NCBI GenBank assembly: GCA_928212115.1
Contig: CAKMRJ010004445.1
Span: 3,698,647-3,762,646, forward strand
From: Lactuca virosa
Lineage: Eukaryota > Streptophyta > Magnoliopsida > Asterales > Asteraceae
DNA length: 64,000 nucleotides
Reading direction: 5' to 3'
A model generated the notes under the pieces. That model was given only the letters and a program-made list of their open reading frames with translations, made no database searches and was not told the origin of the DNA. The position numbers were made by a program, and so were the translations under genes. Numbering within the stretch: position 1 is the stretch's first letter; every line of letters begins with the position of its first letter. Positions 1 through 10,706 of the stretch are shown one piece after another.

Positions 1-469
1 AGCAGTGTGTACGATCAGCCAGCGCCCGAACGGTGATTTCCCAAAATACCCTTACATTATGAGTTATGAGATATGTTATGATATGATATGTATGCTAGAG
101 TAGGCTAGGTATTCTTATTAGGACTAGAGTGACCTGATTTGTGATGCCTTAGCCTAGGGAGTTTGCTGCTAGGAGATGCTTGAGAGTGAATATATAGCAG
201 CGACGAGCTTATGAGAGGTCTGTTAGAGGGCAGTCTGTGCCAGTGAGATATAGAGTACTTGTGACCTGGGATCCAAGGAGGAGGACTTAGAGTGAATGCT
301 GATGCGGTGTGGACGGTAGTATAGGGCCCGTACTAGTGAAGACATCGGAGCAGTGCGCACTCTAAGTAAGAATCCATTGGGGACTAAGGAGCAAGTAGGG
401 TTGAGTTATCGAGTGCGAGTATACTCGAGCGAGTCTCTGATATCTTGTGTTGTATTTCAGAGAGACATC
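1..469 (+). other. Element A 5' leader
   Basis: Non-coding leader between the (unseen) primer site and the gag start. It is nearly identical to the inverse complement of about 40698-41165 in element B. Open reading through the segment before position 470 is not supported as coding, because the gag start chosen here is the ATG conserved with B. Confidence 0.75.
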
Positions 470-1665
470 ATGGTTGGGACACGCCACAAGCCAGGGACTA
501 GCGAGGGGGTTGTGAGCGATGAGGAGCTCCGCCAGATGATTCATGATGAGGTGGCTGCTGCCATCCGCGCAGAGATTCCAGAGATGTTCGGGTCTATCAA
601 GACCACACTGATTGAGACTTTTGATGAGCGGTATGCTGCTCTTACTGATGCTTCTGTTGCTGCAGCCACTGCAGCCGTCGCTGCTGCGAGGGCCACAGGG
701 GGGTGACGCGTTGCTGTACCGGGAGTTCAGCAACACCAAGCCACCAGAGTTTGATGGGACTCAGGATCCGATAGCCGCGATGAGGTGGATCTCTGACATT
801 AAGGGGTGCTTCTACACATGTTCGTGTCCGGAGCATCTGAGGGTACGGTTCGCTTTGAACCAGCTTCGCTTGGGAGAGAAGGACTGGTGGAAGTTTGTGA
901 CAGCACACTTCACTTCTGCAGAGCACGCTGCAGTGACCTGGGAGAGGTTCACCACTATGTTTCGAGATGAGTACGTTCCCCCGGTGGAGAGGGAACGTTT
1001 GGCCCAGGAGTTTTTGACCCTCAAGCAGGGTACAGAGTCTGTTACAGTGATCACCAGGATGTTTCATGAGAGGGCGATGTTCTGTCCTAAGCACGTGTCT
1101 ACCGAGCAGGCACGCATGAGCAGATATTTGAGTGTTTTGAGGAGAGACATCCGCGAGTTCGTGGCGAACTCGACATACCGGACATTTGCCGAGCTTCAGG
1201 CAAATGCCCGGAAGAGGGAGATTGAGCTAGAGACTCAGGCCAGGGAGGAGGCGGAGTCTCACGGGAGGGATCGGCGACCGGCACAGTCGTAGCCGGCAGC
1301 CAAGCGGGCCAAGCCCGCCGATTCGAGATCAGGGAACCAGAAGGGCCGCACTTGTGGCAAGTGCGGCAAGGGTCGTGAGGGGGTATGCAGAGCAGGGTCT
1401 TGCTACAAGTGTGGCAAGGAGGGGCATATGGCCAAGGATTGCCCCAAGGGGTTTGCAGTCTGTTTTCACTGCAACCAGACCGGACACCGGAAGGCCGAGT
1501 GTCCGCAGTTACGAGGGTCAGCGCAGGGAGCATCTCAGGGATCTACCCCTGCTACTGTCAAAGCTACAGAGAGCCGGCCGGTGAAGGCCGAGGCACCGAA
1601 GGCACGAGGGAGAGCCTTCCAGTTGACAGCGGAGGAGGTCCGCGCAGAACCCGATGTTGTGGCTG
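470..1665 (+). pseudogene. gag: Element A gag (broken)
   Basis: Gag forms the particle that packages element RNA. The retrotransposon gag domain spans about 710-1180 (WWKFVTAHF, WERFTTMFRDEYVPP). Two CCHC knuckles follow at about 1402-1500 (CYKCGKEGHMAKDC and CFHCNQTGHRKAEC). The start at 470 is the ATG shared with element B. An extra G near 690, relative to B, shifts the frame. A TAG at 1290-1292 stands where B has a Gln codon. The frame reaches GT at 1666, where a candidate intron begins; unspliced it ends at a TGA at 1692-1694. Confidence 0.9.
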
Positions 1666-1730
1666 GTATGTATTCTTTCACCTGTTTATTTTGAGTTTAT
1701 GGTGTTATGCTTATATTGTGATATGCATAG
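1666..1730 (+). other. Candidate 65-nt intron at the gag-protease junction (element A)
   Basis: The segment starts GTATGT, ends CATAG and is T-rich. Removing it joins ...DVVA-G to TFLVC... in the frame of the protease. Element C, which lacks any insert here, has the same GTFLV junction uninterrupted. Left in, the 65 nt puts protease in a different frame from gag. Related segments lie at 39440-39503 in B and 52536-52601 in D. The length is near the lower limit for plant introns, so splicing is an inference. Confidence 0.6.
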
Positions 1731-4700
1731 GTACATTTCTTGTGTGTTCTGTACCTGCTTTGGTGTTATTTGACTCGGGTGCAAGTCAGTCTTTCGTATC
1801 TTCAGCTTTTAGTCGGCACATCAGTATTAGTAGAGAGGCGTTGAGTCGACCTCTAAGAGTTTCCATAGCTGACGAAAGAGCAGTGTATGCCACTGAGGTG
1901 ATTCGAGGATGTGTACTCGAGATCTTCGGCGTAGCGTTTCCTATTGATTTGCTCCCGATTGCGATGGGGGACGTCTGTGTTATCGTGGGCATGGACTGGT
2001 TGAGCAGATTTGGAGCGGTTATCGACTGCGAGCGACAGCTGGTGACCATACGAGACCCTAGTGGAGGAGTTCTTACGGTGTATGGCGAGGGTACCCGTTC
2101 TGGTTCAGCGTTTTGTTCAGCTGCTAGAGCGAGGCAGAGTCTACAGCAGGGCTATAGTGGGTTTGTGGCTTACGTGATGGATACCAGAGTTGATTCAGAG
2201 AGACCGGGATCAGTCGATGAGGTACCGATAGTGCGTGAGTTCCCGAATGTTTTTCCCGAGGAGTTGTCGGGTGTGCCTCCCGAGAGGCAGGTAGAGTTCC
2301 GCATTGATTTGGTTCCGGGGGCAGCGCCTATCGCCAAGGCGCCTTATCGCCTTGCGCCGCCAGAGATGCAGGAGTTATCATCGCAGCTTCAGGAGCTGCT
2401 GGGGAAGGGGTTTATTCGACCGAGTAGCTCGCCGTGGGGAGCGCCGATCCTTTTTGTCAAGAAAAAGGATGGTTCACACCGGATGTGTATTGATTACCGG
2501 GAGTTGAACAAGTTGACGGTCAAGAACCGTTATCCATTGCCGAGGATCGACGATTTGTTCGACCAGTTGCAGGGAGCGTCTTGGTTCTCCAAGATCGATC
2601 TGAGGTCTGGATATCATCAGATGAGAGTGCGCGATGAGGATATCCAGAAGACGGCGTTTAGGACTCGTTATGGGCATTACGAGTTCGTGGTGATGCCTTT
2701 CGGGCTCACCAATGCACCGGCAGCGTTTATGGATCTCATGAACAGAGTGTGCAGACCGATGTTGGATCGTTCGGTGATCGTGTTCATCGATGATATATTG
2801 GTGTATTCGAGATCCAGAGAGCAGCACGAGGAGCATTTGAGAGAGATACTTGGAGTTTTGAGATCGGAGAGGCTTTATGCCAAATTCTCCAAGTGTGATT
2901 TCTGGTTACGAGAGGTCCAGTTCCTAGGGCACCTCGTTAACCAGAATGGGATATTGGTCGATCCGACCAAGATTGAGGCAGTGATGAGCTGGGAGGTACC
3001 GAGATCCCCCACAGAGATCAGGAGTTTCTTAGGGTTGGCTAGCTATTATCGGAGATTTATCAGGGATTTCTCCAAGATCGCCGTGCCACTCACCAGGTTG
3101 ACCCGGAAGGGTGTTGCTTTTTCATGGGGTCCGGAGCAGCAGACCTCGTTTGAGACACTTCGCCAGAGATTGTGCGAAGCCCCTGTGTTAGCTCTCCCGG
3201 AAAGGATCGAGGATTTTGTGGTGTATTGTGACGCATCGATATCGGGGTTGGGTGCAGTGCTTATGCAGAGGGGGCATGTGATAGCGTATGCATCGAGGCA
3301 GCTGAAGCCTCATGAGACGAGATATCCCACCCACGATCTGGAGTTGGGGGCAGTGGTGTTCGCCCTCAAGATATAGCGTCATTATCTGTATGGGGTTCGG
3401 TGTACCATATACACGGACAACAAGAGTTTGAAGTATCTGATGGATCAGCCCAACTTGAATATGCGACAGAGGAGATGGTTGGATGTGGTAAAGGATTACG
3501 ATTGTGAGATCCTGTACCACCCGGGCAAAACTAATGTTGTAGCTGATGCCCTGAGCCGTAGGGCGGAGAGTGCCCCAATTCGAGGCACTTATATGAGATT
3601 GACTGTGATGACTCCGGTGTTGGACATCATTCGAGAAGCCCAGGCAGAGGCCGTGATACCGGAGAACCGCAAGAGGGAGCGGGTGATCGGGCAGGTGTCC
3701 GAGTTTGTTACCGATAGTCGAGGGCTGATGACCCTTCGGGGTCGGATATGGGTGCCGTATGCAGGAGGGGCACGTACCATTTTGCTGGAGGAGGCGCATA
3801 GATCAAGGTTCTCGATCCATCCCGGGGCCACGAAGATGTATTTGGACCTGAAGAAAGATTATTGGTGGCCCTGTATGAAGAGGGATGTCGCGTGGTTTGT
3901 CGAGAGGTGCTTGACCTGTCGTAAGGTTAAGGCCGAGCATCAGCGTCCGCATGGCAAGTTGCAGCCGCTCGAGGTTCCCCAGTGGAAGTGGGAACAGATT
4001 TCCATGGGTTTCATCACCAAATTGCCGAGGACCACGAGGGGTGTCGATGCAATTTGGGTGATCGTCGACCGGCTGACGAAGAGTGCGCATTTTCTTGCTA
4101 TCAGTGAGAGCTCTTCTGCCGAGAGGTTGGCAGAGTTGTATGTGAGAGAGGTGGTATTGCGTCATGGGGTACCGATCTCGATTGTGTCAGATCGAGATGT
4201 ACGTTTCACTTCCAAGTTCTGGAAGAAGTTCCACGAGGAGTTGGGTACGAGGTTGCATTTCAGCACCGCCTACCACCCTCAGACGAACGGACAGAGTGAG
4301 CGGACGATCCAGACTCTCGAGGACATGCTTCGAGCATGTGTGTTGGACTTCGGGGGAAGTTGGGACACGTATCTACCCTTGGCTGAGTTTTCCTATAACA
4401 ACAGCCATCATTCGAGCATTGGTATGCCACCCTTTGAGCTGTTGTATGGGAGGAGGTGTCGGACTCCCATTTGCTGGGGTGAGGTAGGGCAACGTATGAT
4501 GGGTAGTACCGAGATAGTGCTTCAGATGACGGAGCAGATACAGCAGGTCAGACAGAGGTTGTTGACAGCTCAGAGTCGCCAGAAGAGTTATGCGGATAGG
4601 CGACGATCCGAGCTCGAGTATCAGGTCGGAGACTTCGTACTCCTGAAGGTATCTCCTTGGAAAGGAGTGATCCGATTCAGGAAGAGGGGCAAGCTGGGGC

Positions 4701-5068
4701 CCCGGTACATCGGTCCATTTAGGGTGATCGCGAGGGTGGGCAAGGTAGCTTATCGGTGAGAGCTACCTGCAGAGTTGAGCCAGATTCATAATACCTTCCA
4801 CGTGTCGCAGTTGAGGAAGTGTATAGCCGATGAGTCGACGATAGTACCACTGGAGGATATTCAGGTGGATGCGAGTCTGAATTATGCGGAAAGGCCAATC
4901 GCGATCCGGGATCGGAAGATCAACGTTCTGAGGAACAAAGAGGTGTCACTGGTGCAGGTCCAGTGGCAGCATCGGAAAGGGTCCGAGCTGACCTGGGAGC
5001 CGGAGTTGGAGATGCGGGAGCAGCATCCAAAGTTGTTTGTCGAGCAGGACTTCGAGGGCGAAGTCTGA
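1731..5068 (+). pseudogene. pol: Element A pol: PR-RT-RH-IN-chromodomain-like (broken)
   Basis: The polyprotein copies element RNA into DNA and integrates it. Protease has LFDSGA (about 1765-1785). Reverse transcriptase has the FIDD catalytic box near 2782-2793. RNase H has VVYCDAS near 3217. Integrase has the HHCC finger at about 3797-3920, SDRD near 4186 and the SERT Glu near 4297. A chromodomain-like tail follows (LVQVQWQHRKGSELTWEP). Breaks: TAG at 3374-3376 in RNase H, TGA at 4757-4759 in the integrase C-terminus, and Gly at 4007-4009 where B, C and D have the first catalytic Asp of the integrase triad. Splicing of 1666-1730 would fuse this frame to gag. Confidence 0.93.
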
Positions 5069-5070
5069 TT

Positions 5071-5085
5071 CTAGTGGGGGAGAAT
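5071..5085 (+). promoter_or_regulatory. Element A polypurine tract
   Basis: A purine run (AGTGGGGGAGAA) lies directly before the TGTAACA of the 3' LTR. This is the expected plus-strand primer position. The same tract occurs inverted in element B at 36087-36099. Confidence 0.85.
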
Positions 5086-5145
5086 TGTAACATCCGGATT
5101 CCCAGGTATCTTAATTTATGTATTTTTATTGAGTTTTGGAGAGGG

Positions 5146-5293
5146 ACTCGGCGAGTAGGCGCTCAGACTCGCCGAGTAGAGTCGCGCATTGTTGGACTGA
5201 TTTAGTGGCGGACTCGGCGAGTCCATACGTGGACTCGGCGAGTCCACGCTGTTTAATGAAACCCTAGTTCCTCGGGTTTGGGACCTATTTAAA
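5146..5293 (+). promoter_or_regulatory. LTR promoter: ACTCGSCGAGT palindromes plus TATA-like box
   Basis: Four copies of the odd palindrome ACTCG-S-CGAGT lie between 5146 and 5248. One is extended to GTGGACTCGGCGAGTCCAC. The TATA-like TATTTAAA is at 5286-5293, in the position expected for the LTR promoter. The palindrome has CpG in both arms. Use as a protein-binding site or RNA structure is inference. Confidence 0.65.
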
Positions 5294-5837
5294 GGCCCTT
5301 ATGGCCTTCATCTGCGGCTACCAGTCCATAGAGAGAAAACCTAGAGTGCTTGAGCGTTTTGAGAGAGAAAGGAAGCCATTCTTGACCTTTGTGGTGTTGT
5401 TTAGCAAGAAGAAGGAGGTCCTAGCCAAGAGAAAGCAAAGGAGGTTGCTATTATGTGGATTTGAAGCTAAGATCATCGCATTTGAGGTATTAATTCGACT
5501 CTTCTTCTGTTTTATGAAGAATATATGGATTTAGGGTTTCTTGTGCCCTTTGCTAGGTTGATTTGATGTCCAAATAGTCCCTTTCTGGTGATGAGGCTTT
5601 GGATCTGGATCCATAGAGGTCCAGAGAGCCTTACTCATCAAGCTTTATGAAGAACAATGGAGGTTATGACCTTGGGTTAAGATATTTGGGGCTAAATCAT
5701 CATTTATGGTCATATAGATGTTGCATGTGCATCAAGATAGAGACTTTACGTGATTATCATGCTTGGGAAGGTCAGATCTATGGATTAGAGGAACAGATCT
5801 GACCACAGGAGGTTATTTGAGTTTGAGCATGGCATAA

Positions 5838-6006
5838 ACTCGCCGAGTCCAAGAAACAGACTCGACGAGTAGGATTAGGTTTCCCCGTGGATCACACAGT
5901 TGGTGACTCACTGAGTTGGGGAAATGACTCGGTGAGTCAGAAGGGATTTAGAGGACCCGAGTTCACGACTGAACTCGCCGAGTCACATTTGTGCACTCGG
6001 CGAGTC
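5838..6006 (+). repeat. Second palindrome cluster of the element A LTR
   Basis: Six copies of ACTCGNCGAGT or its decayed forms (such as ACTCACTGAGT and ACTCGGTGAGT) lie about 550-720 bp downstream of the TATA-like box, so probably inside the transcript. B and the solo LTR have the same second cluster. Confidence 0.75.
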
Positions 6007-6335
6007 TGGTCAAGGTTTGACCGTTGACTTTTGTTGACTTTTAGGGTTTGGTCAACAATTGGACTTGTGGACTGTTTGAAGGGTAAAATGGTCTTTTAGC
6101 CTCCTTAGAGGACATGTGAGACGTTATTGATTGAGATGATTGTTTATGTGTTTAGGCAGAGGCTAGATCAGTGTATACGCGAGGGAGATATTACCGAGAC
6201 ATCCGAGGTGAGTCTTCTCACTATACTTTACCTAGAGTGGTAATTAGAGTTATGTGACAGAGTATTTTGTATGCTCTTGCATGATGTGATTTCTATGTGA
6301 TGCATGCTATGCATGTTACAGAGTTTACAGAGTTA

Positions 6336-6451
6336 GGACCGGAAGGTCCACAGAGTTAGGGCCAGAGGGCCCACAGAGTTATGGGACTGGAGGGTTCCAC
6401 AGAGACACTTTGACCAGAAGGTCAAACAAAGTTATAGCCTCGAGTGGCTAT
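6336..6451 (+). repeat. Array of five short hairpins with different stems
   Basis: Five stem-loops follow at about 20-25 bp spacing: GGACC/GGTCC (6336-6349), GGGCC/GGCCC (6359-6372), GGGAC/GTTCC (6383-6398), TTTGACC/GGTCAAA (6409-6426) and ATAGCC/GGCTAT (6434-6451). The stems differ in sequence but all pair. Loops resemble GGAAG or AGAG, and linkers often read ACAGAGTTA. The array recurs in B (both LTRs) and, with four hairpins, in the solo LTR near 19864-19955. Confidence 0.75.
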
Positions 6452-6478
6452 TATGTGTTGTGTGTGGTATTTGGGGAA

Positions 6479-6498
6479 CTCACTAAGCTTTGTGCTTA
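6479..6498 (+). promoter_or_regulatory. CTCAC-hairpin box of the element A LTR
   Basis: CTCAC is followed by TAAGC, a five-base loop and GCTTA. Copies occur at the matching place in every gypsy LTR of this window, with the stem changed but mostly paired (CAGGCT/AGCCTG in C, TAAGCTT/AAGCTTA in D, CAGC/GCTG in F). Its role is unknown; RNA 3'-end formation, packaging or splicing are possibilities. Confidence 0.6.
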
Positions 6499-6709
6499 CA
6501 GTGTTTTGTGTTATGTGTTTTTCAGGTACTAGTGAGGATCGCGGGAAGGCGCCGGCATGATCAGTACACACACACGAGGAGTTTTATATATGTTATGATC
6601 TTGGGATTTTGACTTATGTTTGGATATATGAAACAATGAGTTTTATAATATTATGAAATAAAGTGTTGCTAAAATGTGAAAAATTGTTTTGAAAAATTTG
6701 GGTGTTACA

Positions 6710-7028
6710 AAGCTGCTTCCAAAGTACCGCTCTACTTGAATTATTTGAAAATGACATAAAAACATGAGTAGTATGAGAAGTCTAGCGACAAACATGAGCT
6801 GAACATTATTTATACTAATGCATGTGAAAAAGCATAAAATATGATGCAAAATACTAATAAAAACTAATATAAATGATGCATAAAATGGCATCTAACAAAT
6901 CTCCCCAAGCTTAAACCTTACTTTCTCTAAAGTAATAATAAAAAGATTAAACAGTATAAACAAACGGAAAGATGCAGAGGACCTAAAAAGAACTTAGAAT
7001 AAAATAAAAGAAAATAAAAACTTAAACT
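6710..7028. other. AT-rich sequence, probable old retroelement remnant
   Basis: No gene seen. On the minus strand it contains TTTAAGCTTGGGGAGA, which resembles the segment often found after pol in Athila/Tat-type gypsy elements. That assignment is weak. Element A is inserted at its left edge. Confidence 0.3.
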
Positions 7029-7950
7029 ATGAGTAACACCCAGATCTTCAAGATATGTTTTTAATTTTATTTTCTGCAATTATAAGGCCATGACGTGGTG
7101 GAGTGCCTACGGCGTGGCGATACCCGGTTCTGCCGCGCATTATTTAGAACACCCACGACGTGGCAGTATGTGGTCACGATGTGGGGATTGTTTTGAGCCT
7201 AAATCCTAATTTCGGGGTCGGTTCCCCATTTAAGGGCACTAACTTCTAGGGTTGCCTTATTTGGAAGCCTCCATTCCATAGAAAGCACCCCATCCAAACC
7301 CTGGACCCATTATTGACTTTAAGAGCTTCTTTGGTGCCTCTTTAGCTTATTATTGAAGAAGAAGGCCCTTTGGTGTGGTGGTTCTGCGAGCAAGTGTCTT
7401 CCTCATAAACTTGTTTTGTTTCTGGACCTTTGTAAGTCCTCAAGTTCCTACATTTCTCTTTCAAGCATGGTAGATCTAAGTTTTTGTCCATATTCCTTCA
7501 TGTTGGGTTGAGTAGAATGCATGGAGTCCATAAAGTTGGAAAAATTATGGATTATTAAGATCCCTTTTCCATCATATGTTGTAGATATGGAGTTTGATGC
7601 TATTTTGAGTTCCATGCATGAGATTTTTAGTAATATTTCTTCATTTTGGCCTAAGTTGAGATCTAGACTTGTATTAGGCATACATGTCTAAAAAAGCACT
7701 GATCTTTGGAATGCATTAGACCTTAGGAAGGATTCTGGATGGTTGGAAGGAAAGGGCTTAACATATTAAGAGTTAAATTTGTTAAGCTGCTGGAACCAGT
7801 TCCCATGACATGGCGTTGGGTACCATGACGTGGTGATCTGTCCAGCTGTCATGGACCGTTGAATTTTAACCAAGGTTAATTATGAGGGTTTCGGTTTTTA
7901 TGAGGGGAAAAATGGTCTTTTGCCCAAATTGTGGATTAGAATCAGTTTGG

Positions 7951-7954
<4 letters not shown>
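7029..7954 (+). repeat. 3'-truncated gypsy-type LTR fragment with CCACGACGTGG palindromes
   Basis: It begins near TGAGTAACACCC and has the same plan as the complete LTRs. A palindrome cluster (CCACG-A-CGTGG and CpG-decayed forms such as CCATGACGTGG) lies at 7088-7185. A TATA-like CATTTAAGG is near 7228. A second cluster is at 7802-7840. The tail GGAAAAATGGTCTTTTGCCC resembles element A. It stops at the (AT)n tract. No open frame is supported. Confidence 0.55.

Positions 7955-8034
<80 letters not shown>
7954..8034. repeat. (AT)n microsatellite
   Basis: About 80 bp of alternating AT with one interruption near 7990. It marks the broken edge of the LTR fragment to its left. The open frame across it is a by-product of the repeat. 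Confidence 0.97.
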
Positions 8035-8037
<3 letters not shown>

Positions 8038-8100
8038 TATAATGTGGATGGACAACTATTATGCAGACGTGGGGACAGTGCTATTCTATGATAATTACTA

Positions 8101-8391
8101 AGAGAATATGTCGTTTAGTAATGTGAATGCGTTCAACCTCACACAACTATTGTCATTTTCATGCATTCTCACTAATTATTATTCATTTTTGTTGTCACGT
8201 ATTGTTTTTCACTCATTTTCATTCTTACAGAATACAACTCAATAAACATTCCGATAACATTCTGACAGAATGAGAATAATAATAAAAAGTCTATAATAAC
8301 CTTATAGACAATTTAATTAGTGAGAATGTGTGATAATGACAATAATTATGTAAGATTGAATGTATTCACATTATCAAACAATATATTTTCT
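8101..8391. mobile_element. MITE-like foldback element (about 290 bp)
   Basis: The left arm (8101-8175) and right arm (about 8318-8391) are inverted repeats of each other with scattered mismatches; for example TAATGTGAATGC at 8119 matches the complement of the right end. The middle is AT-rich and non-coding. Size and structure fit a MITE. The superfamily and target duplication are not resolved. Confidence 0.65.
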
Positions 8392-8733
8392 GAAACATCC
8401 CAAAAATACGGTCCAAAAATTTCATTTTTAAATCATTAATTAAACCAAAATTACTAAAAATCATTTATCAAAATATAAACCATAATATCTCAAATGTCAA
8501 AACAGTGTATCCATATCAATCACATGTCAAAATAAATCAGAGTAAATTATCCCAAGCTAAACAGAAACGGTGTGTGCCATGCAGTCATCCCGAGCTCTTC
8601 CTTTTGCTACGAAAGTACCTCAAAACCAAAACTGAAAACAGTAAGCACAAAGCTTAATGAGTCTCCCCAAACTACCACATACCATACACATAACCACATA
8701 ATACATACATTGGGCCTCACCCACTACATCGGG
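8392..8733 (-). repeat. LTR fragment W, left piece
   Basis: This is the U5-side end of a minus-strand gypsy-type LTR; the minus strand ends GGGATGTTTCA. It holds the CTCAC-like box with TAAGC/GCTTA at 8642-8661. W is interrupted by element C at 8734 and continues at 18162. No gene. Confidence 0.55.
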
Positions 8734-9521
8734 TGTAACGCCCGTGTTTCTGGGCTAGGCATTAATGACGATGTAATAGTCTAGGTTAACCTTTGTAATT
8801 CATTTTGAAATAATAAAAATGTATTATTTGAGTATTATGTGTTTTATGCTTAATTATGTGACTTAAATGAAATAAGAATAAAAATAAGCGATAAAATAAA
8901 ATGATAGATAAACCCAATATCTATGAAGGAAGTTGTAGTGGTCATGACAAGGTTTCCGAATGTATAAAGAATTCCGAAATCCGAGTTATAAGGAAGAAGT
9001 TATGACATGTCGAAGTTTCGCGACAGAACCGGTACGACACTGTGTGACGTAAATAGTGAATTTACGATTGAGCGATATTTAGCCTTAGTGATCTAAATGA
9101 AAGTCGTAGAGTTCGTTAAACCGAGAGCGTGCATAAAAATAACGTCCAAATCTGACTTTGTAGGAGGAAGTTATGATTTTTCTAAGTTTCAGCTTAGCAG
9201 TATGCAGCCCGAAGTTTGGATTTGAGATCGAGAGATTTCTAGCCGAAACAATCTAAACGAGAATCGAAGATCTCGTCGATAGTAGTGCAACGGAAAAAAG
9301 ACAGATGAAAACGGACGTTAGATGAAGAAGTTATGAATTTCTAACGGAGTTTTCCTGTCCTGACCTACTAAAAATAATATAATAAAAATAAGGTCAAAAT
9401 TAGCCGACGGAGACTAAATGAAAGTTGTAGATCATATTCTCACCTACGCGTGGATATAAAGAACGTCAAAAACGGAGCTCGTATGCGAAAGATACGATTT
9501 TTTGAAGTTTGAGAAATGTGA

Positions 9522-9793
9522 GTACGCCCAGCGTACTCATGATTCATGGACTGAAATGGGCCGCATCGACCTGATCCATCACTTGAGAGTCTCGGGTGCG
9601 AGACCATGACGCATCCGATCTGATCCGCTTAGTACGCCCAGCGTACTTGAAGAGTACGCCCAACGTACATGTCGACGAGCCAGTACGCCCAACGTACCCG
9701 GTGTACGCCCATCGTAATGCTTGTAGAGGGAGTACGCCCAGCGTACTCTGATATTACGCCCAGCGTAATCCGATGCTCAGCACCCTATAAATA
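9522..9793 (+). promoter_or_regulatory. Element C LTR promoter: GTACGCCCAGCGTAC cluster and TATA box
   Basis: Copies or variants of the 15-bp palindrome lie at 9522-9536, then about 9632, 9653, 9682, 9703, 9731 and 9755. TATAAATA at 9786-9793 follows directly. The spacing fits upstream elements of a core promoter. The same block is at 16675-16924 in the right LTR. Confidence 0.65.
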
Positions 9794-10191
9794 GATCACA
9801 AGGGCAGCCAAGTTTGGTTGCAAATTTCTTCTCTCTCACCCGTTTTACCTCGATTTACGTGCAACCTATACCCCCAAAGCCCCGGTATCATCCCGAGACC
9901 CGAAGCAAGTCTCGAAGCCCCGGAGATCCCGAGAAATAGAGTTGTCGAGCCGAAACTCTGCCCGCAAGAAGCCCGGTTTTTGGAAGATATCCCGGTTTCA
10001 TCGAAGATTATTTTTTTAAAAGCTGTAGTGTTGTCCGAGCATCGTCTTACCAAGTGAGTGTGTAGTTGCTTTCTTCTAACACATAGATATGAATTATTTC
10101 TCTATAAAAGACGTGCTATGTGTTTATATATTATTTGTTATTTGGAATGAGTATTGAATGAATATATTATACAGGTTTTAAGTTGTGTATG

Positions 10192-10279
<88 letters not shown>
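10192..10279. repeat. (AT)n microsatellite in element C 5' LTR
   Basis: Alternating AT with one break. The matching tract of the 3' LTR (17328-17390) is shorter, so the two copies have diverged in length since insertion. Confidence 0.95.
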
Positions 10280-10281
<2 letters not shown>

Positions 10282-10685
10282 AAAATGTTGGGTAAAGCAT
10301 GGGTAGATAGTTGTTGTGTGATGAAATAAAATGATGAGAGACCTCGATGTTGTTGTTGATCTAGTCATCTAGCGGAGTATGGATGATGACCACAGACTCT
10401 TTCTAGACTGTCCAGTGGAACGTTGGCAGGTTCATAACCTGTAGGTGTTGTGAACGATGTGTTCACTGGTGTACTCTATCCCCCTCATGGTTGCCTTTAG
10501 GACATCTATTGTTGAGGAAACCCATTTGCAGTAGTGTCCATCCCGATGAAAATCCTAGAGTAGGTCCCTGGTAATAGATGTTGTTTTAGGGACGTAAAGT
10601 GAGGATAACAGGAATGGGTAACCGGCTTATTGTTGGTTGGTGAAATTAAATATAATTATTTATTGTGGGTTGAAAACCCTATATG

Positions 10686-10706
10686 CTCACCAGGCTCCCA
10701 AGCCTG
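10686..10706 (+). promoter_or_regulatory. CTCAC-hairpin box of the element C 5' LTR
   Basis: CTCAC followed by CAGGCT, a four-base loop and AGCCTG. Relative to the A version (TAAGC/GCTTA), both sides of the stem changed and pairing is kept. The 3' LTR copy is at 17803-17823. Confidence 0.6.

Larger units (their letters stand above)
1..6709 (+). mobile_element. Element A: Ty3/gypsy chromovirus, 5' LTR outside window
   Basis: The order is leader, gag with CCHC knuckles, protease, reverse transcriptase, RNase H, integrase, chromodomain-like tail, polypurine tract and 3' LTR. This is the Ty3/gypsy order with a chromovirus tail (Tekay/Del-like by inference). The first bases match the leader of element B about 140 bp inside its primer site, so the 5' LTR should end just upstream of the window. 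The element is decayed: gag has a frameshift and a stop, pol has two stops, and the integrase has lost a catalytic Asp. The bases following the LTR are AAGCT; the partner target duplication cannot be seen. Confidence 0.95.
5086..6709 (+). repeat. Element A 3' LTR (1624 bp)
   Basis: The repeat runs from TGTAACATCC to GGGTGTTACA and has the standard TG...CA ends. It is homologous to the B LTRs (34444-36086 and 41309-42993, inverted) and, more distantly, to the solo LTR at 18539-20228. Order inside: palindrome cluster, TATA-like box, leader, second palindrome cluster, hairpin array, CTCAC hairpin, LTR end. Confidence 0.93.

Noticed and set aside
7882..8091. Ile/Tyr-rich frame, likewise 56912-57379
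   Set aside because: Translation of (AT)n microsatellites.
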